Shown here one piece after another: positions 60,301-64,000 of a stretch of DNA of 64,000 nucleotides. A program made the position numbers and the translations under genes. This stretch comes from Beta vulgaris subsp. vulgaris. Its lineage: Eukaryota > Streptophyta > Magnoliopsida > Caryophyllales > Amaranthaceae. A model generated the notes under the pieces. The model had not been told where the DNA came from. It did no database searches and saw nothing but the letters and a program-made list of their open reading frames with translations. Positions within the stretch are counted from its first letter, which is position 1; each line of letters opens with the position of its first letter. The stretch covers positions 16,424,621 through 16,488,620 of the forward strand of contig NC_079206.1 in the NCBI RefSeq assembly GCF_026745355.1, written 5' to 3'.

Positions 60301-61918
60301 TTTTTTTTTAAGGGAAAGTGTGAAACATTTTATAAGTGCTCTTATAAATTAACGACTTGGGTTATATAATAATAATAATTATTATTATAATTATTGTTGT
60401 TGTTATTATAATAATGATAATAATAATTATTATTACTTATTAATAAAAGTTGTGTAAAAGTTGTGATAGAAATAAAATGATAATAATAGTATAAATAAGA
60501 TCTTATAATGTATTGCATAATAATGAATTACAAAGTAATAATATATTTTATAAAAGATAAGATCTTGTAAATCAGATTAGATCAGATCAGATAAGTTCAG
60601 ATCAGAAAATTTCAGGTGAACTAAACATAGCCTAAATAGTTATTTGGGAATTTTTTTAAAGAAAATATACCTTCTCCACTTTTTTTTTAAAGACCGAACA
60701 GAAAATACAACCATGGAATAAAGCATTCATGGACTCACTACCAAACATTCCTAGTAAAGGCGAAGGATATCTTGCCCTATTGGTTAAAATTGAGGTGATG
60801 TGAATGATAAGTCATAGATTTGAATCTCCTCTCGCCTTTGTACTCCATACTACCTTCGCGGTTCCAATGGATAAAAAAAACACTCCCAGTAACGCTTTAC
60901 ACTCTCCTCGAAATCCCTCCACTTTTCTTTTTGATTTCTAATAATAAGTTCCTAAAGTGAAAAATTTGTTACCATCAGTTTAGTTATAATCAGTTAGTAA
61001 CTAGGCAAAGATCGTAAAGCTAGCAGGCAAATAGCAGCTTGTAAAACAGTGACACTATGACACACATTATCTTTAATTAGCAAGAAGTTTGCTAAACATG
61101 CTCCAACATCAATAGTAAACATTAGTCCAAGTTCCAATTCTGACTTGTGTTATGATAAAACTTATTCTAATTGCATTACATATTTCAGCTATGCTTGGAC
61201 ATCGAATCTGAAGGTGGGTCTCCATCAAGAAACTCTCAAAGGGAGCAAAATGCAACTTCTCCCCTTATATCAAGAAAAGGATTCTCCAACTCGTTTTCCA
61301 GATTTAGGCTGTCGCATCTTAGCCACAATCAAAAGGTACCAATATCCCAAGGTTGCATGCCCAACTTCACATCTAAATTTCATTTTGTCCAGAAAAAGAG
61401 ATTTTCTGATGTGAACTAGTCAACTCTGGTAATCTTCAGTTCAATTTGATGAACTTTATAGTTCACATAACAAGTGATAAAAACATGGTGGTTCCTATGT
61501 AAAATATGAAAAAAGAACTCATATATGAATAGAAATTTTCCATAAATATAATGCGAAATCTTATATGAAACAAAACAATAATTTGTTATTTGTTATGAGA
61601 TATAGTAACTTTTTATTTTAAACGATGACTACTTGTGTTAAAGATAAATGTCTAATGCCTTGTGGAAAAGAAAAGGTTTTGCTAGTCTATCCTATCTTAT
61701 ATGCATAGGACTTGTTGGAAAATAAAGAATTTAATCTTGATTGAAATTAACTTTTTATACAGGGTACAAAGAATGAAGAGCATGATACCAGATTAGAGCC
61801 TAGCAGTGAAGCTTCTCAAAGGAGGAAAAATATGAAGACTAAGGATGAAAAAGCTTCTCCGAAACAAAAGAAAGTAGTCCCTTCTAGTTTGTTACATTTG
61901 AGATTATTGGGTTGCTGA
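51379..61918 (+). CDS. Small four-exon gene, putative coiled-coil protein (181 aa)
   Basis: Exons 51379-51459, 51623-51784, 61189-61335 and 61763-61918, all in phase 0, give 181 residues and a TGA at 61916. Donors are GTAATT, GTAATC and GTACCA; acceptors GTGAAG (weak), TTTCAG and ATACAG. Residues 1-27 are Ser-rich ([17 protein letters not shown]). Residues 66-88 form a heptad series I68, I72, L75, L79, L82, I86 that continues unbroken over the exon 2/3 join. Residues 89-130 are Ser/Arg-rich and exon 4 is Lys-rich, ending LRLLGC. I do not recognise the family with certainty and assign no function. The second intron (9404 bp) carries a copia relic and several MITEs; the first intron is 163 bp. 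The start is the first ATG of the frame; the second acceptor choice is the weakest link. Confidence 0.65.
51785..52390. other. Start of the large intron, no element recognised
   Basis: AT-rich, no open frame or repeat seen. Confidence 0.4.
52391..53004 (-). repeat. Probable solo copia-type LTR
   Basis: On the minus strand it starts TGTTGGAGTTTATAAAG at 53004, has a TATA box (CTATAAATAG, 52617-52626) and ends in CA near 52391. No internal region adjoins it and no clear target duplication is visible. Confidence 0.4.
53005..53276. other. Intron spacer with short open frame
   Basis: A 40-codon stretch around 53115-53240 ([20 protein letters not shown]) looks more codon-like than its surroundings but matches nothing I know. 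It runs into the Stowaway at 53277. Confidence 0.25.
53277..53525. mobile_element. Stowaway MITE, 249 bp
   Basis: CTCCCTCCGTCCCAAATTAT against inverted CTCCCTCCATCCCAATTTAT, TSD TA at 53275-53276 and 53526-53527. Confidence 0.93.
53622..53863. mobile_element. Older Stowaway-like MITE, 242 bp
   Basis: CTTTTTCCGTTTCACAATAA against inverted CTACATTCGTTTCACAATAA with TA on both sides. Confidence 0.7.
54656..55480 (-). pseudogene. Copia relic reverse transcriptase
   Basis: The clearest part is at 54656-54860: [19 protein letters not shown] and [20 protein letters not shown], the RT C-terminal region. Upstream, LAGE-like RT traces are divided among frames. No complete catalytic YVDD block is visible. 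Confidence 0.75.
55713..56755 (-). pseudogene. Copia relic integrase
   Basis: [20 protein letters not shown] and [19 protein letters not shown] give the GAG-pre-integrase. The core is scattered with stops. The integrase tail includes [17 protein letters not shown] at about 55960. Confidence 0.75.
56855..57728 (-). pseudogene. Copia relic gag and protease
   Basis: Gag pieces [20 protein letters not shown] and [20 protein letters not shown] lie in separate frames. The protease reads [18 protein letters not shown] at about 57000-56945, with the catalytic Asp changed to Gly. Confidence 0.75.
57950..58690. repeat. Degenerate triplication of a GA-rich unit
   Basis: Three units near 57970, 58110 and 58390 share an AATATGGAGRC-TTGT-CTGATGCTAA-like opening, then ATAGGCC, a GAGAGAGGAGG tract, AAGTTCAAAGG or similar, AAAATTAGAAA and AAGGAGTAA, AGTACTCAAGTAGTAC. 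The middle unit includes an 18 G run at 58209-58226. Copies are too diverged for sharp borders. Confidence 0.6.
58696..59187. mobile_element. hAT-like MITE, 492 bp
   Basis: AAGGGGTGTAAGTGGA at left against inverted TAGGGGTGTAAGTGGA at right. Flanks GTGATAAC (58688-58695) and ATGATAAC (59188-59195) match at 7 of 8 bases, fitting an 8 bp target duplication. Confidence 0.75.
59756..60632. mobile_element. PIF/Harbinger-like MITE, 877 bp
   Basis: GGCTATGTTCACTTCACC at left, inverted GGCTATGTTTAGTTCACC at right, TSD TAA (59753-59755, 60633-60635). Both ends contain the AGATCAGATCAG series; the interior is ATT-rich. A related GATCAGAT-rich sequence is at about 47065-47150. Confidence 0.75.
60765..60850 (+). 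mobile_element. SINE-like tRNA-derived unit
   Basis: CTTGCCCTATTGGTTAAAAT resembles an A box region and AGATTTGAATCTCC a B box, with about 30 bases between. No tail or duplication is visible; weak call. Confidence 0.35.
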
Positions 61919-62514
61919 ACTTTGGCTTTCATTCAAGCCTTTTTCTTCAAATAAATGCTACAAATAACTGTAAGTAATTTCAATATTTTGTTAGACCTTT
62001 CTTTTAAACCTTTTCAGCCCTCTTTCCAGGGCCAATCCAAGGCCCAAACACATTGACTACCAAATTGATGTCATGAGGATTTGAAACCCAAATAATTGCC
62101 CATGTGTGGTTCATTGAGGTTTCCCATACTCATATACTGATAAATACTATAAATTCTGTAAAAGTAGTTTAGCTTAAGGGTGCCATCAAAATATTGGGGA
62201 TGTTTGTTATTTTAGTTGGCAAATTTCATGTGGGCTGGCGTTCATTATTTAATCATGCCTACATCTTTGCCCCCTATGGCTCTTTGCATACTAAAAAGTA
62301 AAGATTGACACTATAAAACTCATATTTAAAGCGTTTTCTCACATAAATCCCATTTGTGATCTATTTCTGATAATCCCAAATTGGAAGTAGAGACTGAAGT
62401 ATTAAAAGCTGGTATGTAGAAAGGAGAGGTCAAAAAATTAAAACCTAATAAAAAAAAGGGTAAGAGCCAACTTTCAATAGATATCCGGTCATTTCATACC
62501 ACTATTTTGTAATT
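61919..62514. other. 3' flank of the coiled-coil gene
   Basis: Expected 3' untranslated region, then AT-rich spacer with no gene seen. Confidence 0.4.
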
Positions 62515-62640
62515 TTTAGAGTGAGGGATAGCTTAGTTGGTTAGAGCTTATCTTTCGATTCTGGAGATTTTGAGATCGATTTTCATATTTTACCCTTGTA
62601 GCCTCTCTAACACACACGAAAAAAAGTTGCAATTTTAAGA
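62515..62640 (+). mobile_element. SINE-like tRNA-derived unit
   Basis: GGGATAGCTTAGTTGGTTAGAG is close to a tRNA A box and D arm, and GAGATCGATTTTC a degenerate B box about 30 bases on. It is not a functional tRNA because the acceptor and anticodon arms do not pair. Confidence 0.5.
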
Positions 62641-64000
62641 CGACAAAATTTTAGATTTATGATATCAATCACTTATATATCTCTATTATATAAGGGAACA
62701 CCTAAGGACTTGGTGTCCCTTGAAATAGTTAAATATTTCTACATAAAGAAAATAAACTATAAATAAAGTATTGCTTTATAGTATACTAGCTTTGGCCCGA
62801 GTTTAGCTTGGCATACATAATATATAGGATAAAATTAGATATTGTTTAATTATATATTTTAAATTAACTTTTCACAAAATTGGTTTATCAATTCAAGGAA
62901 ATTATCAAAAAAATATTTATAGTATTTTTTATATAAAAAATTTTATATCTTGTAATGTCTTTAAATGATTTAGGCTGAATTTTTTTAGTGAGAGACGAAT
63001 ATGTGTCATCTTTGGATTTCTTCGTTAATACCTTTTTATATATACTTACACAAGTTTTTGGATCCGTGCATAACGCACGGGAATTATTTAATTTATTAAG
63101 TAGTTTTTCTGTTCCAAATCTATTAAATGCGATATATTAGAATGCATGCATATAAAGTTGAAAGAATACAATATGTAAAATTAAATTATTAGTTGTTGAT
63201 TTAAAATTATGATATTGTATTCAGTATACTTAAAAATTGAATTACTACACAACCCATGTGTTGCACAATTATGATATATGATACCCATGTCATATCCTTG
63301 TTATAGTGTATAATATAAACCATCCAAAATACATTTTGCTAATGTTGTTTATCGTTTTCTTCTGTTTACTAACAATTTAATACTGAAAAAGATTTAGTGC
63401 AAAAAAAGGTAATATACCAAGCTATATCCTTATTATATCGTACAATATATCATGTTAATTAAATTTTACTAAAGATGTAATATAATTTAGGAAATGATTT
63501 TTAGTATATAGTTTAATAATATAAAACCTCTACCTTGCATAAGGTAAGTTAATTAACTTTGTATAACTATTTTAATTTAAAATAATTTGAAATTGGCTTA
63601 TAACATGTGATTGTCGCAATTATGACTTGTGACTTAATTGTAATAATCAATATTGATCATATTGATTAGGTCGAAATTGGCTTACAACCCATGAGTTTGT
63701 TGCACTATTATGACTTGTAACTTATGGCTTACGATCCGTGAATTGCACTAGTAAATTTAAAATACATAACTCATGATCACATTGATTATGGTGATCCAAA
63801 TAATTTCGTCATTTAAAGTTATCGAACCTGTCCAAAATTTTGTTTTATAAATTTAAGATTTTAATATGTTTATCTTAAAAACATGATGTCATGTTAGCTC
63901 GTGATTTAAATTTTTATAGTTATATCATGTATTAAAATATTCAAAAACAAACTTATGACATGTGAGGTCAGTGACTAATGTAGTTAATATCATGGTGGAG
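62641..64000. other. AT-rich region without gene
   Basis: No supported frame. CCGTGCATAACGCACGG at about 63066 forms a short hairpin. The phrase GAAATTGGCTTAYAAC occurs at 63590 and 63674, suggesting a diverged local duplication. Confidence 0.45.

Noticed and set aside
62515..62590. Functional tRNA gene
   Set aside because: A and B boxes are present but no cloverleaf with a paired acceptor stem can be drawn.

Overview
The window is plant nuclear DNA from a flowering plant, most likely a eudicot: a late-blight-R1-type NLR gene, a small spliced gene, no rRNA, tRNA or bacterial-style operons, and dense plant transposons (Ty1-copia, Ty3-gypsy Tat and Tekay, LINE, CACTA, PIF/Harbinger, hAT-like and Stowaway MITEs, SINE-like units). 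R1-type NLRs occur in asterids and Caryophyllales; the species cannot be fixed from the sequence. Only two gene models look able to encode intact proteins.

Layout. 1-1612 is the 3' part of a Ty3-gypsy-type LTR. 2.3-3.9 kb holds two small inverted-repeat elements. 4-8.9 kb is a decayed LINE. 10118-13848 is an apparently intact two-exon CC-NB-ARC-LRR gene (1165 aa). 14141-28030 is a minus-strand Tat-lineage gypsy element that has lost its 5' LTR and protease; its gag is split at a GTA target duplication by a 7.68 kb CACTA element (19922-27601), which itself carries a satellite array of about 17 copies of 170 bp. At 28031-33935 lies a truncated second NLR copy, split by a complete 4.8 kb copia element with 266 bp LTRs and TSD GTACT. 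33936-44819 is a plus-strand Tekay-like gypsy element without a 5' LTR. Two non-autonomous CACTA-like elements sit in it, one in integrase and one in the 3' LTR, each with a clear 3 bp target duplication.

45-64 kb is AT-rich: ATT microsatellites with MITEs embedded in or beside them, a 2.35 kb PIF/Harbinger element, Stowaways, a very old copia relic and SINE-like units. Through this part runs a gene visible only when exons are joined. Four phase-0 exons (51379-51459, 51623-51784, 61189-61335, 61763-61918) give a 181-residue coiled-coil protein, and its second intron of 9.4 kb has filled with transposons.

How it fits together: a tandem NLR duplication appears to have been broken up by successive insertions. 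The order can be read from who interrupts whom: NLR2, then copia; Tat, then CACTA; Tekay, then the two CACTA MITEs. The NLR and the coiled-coil gene are the only candidates for host function; the other coding stretches are transposon proteins broken to varying degrees.
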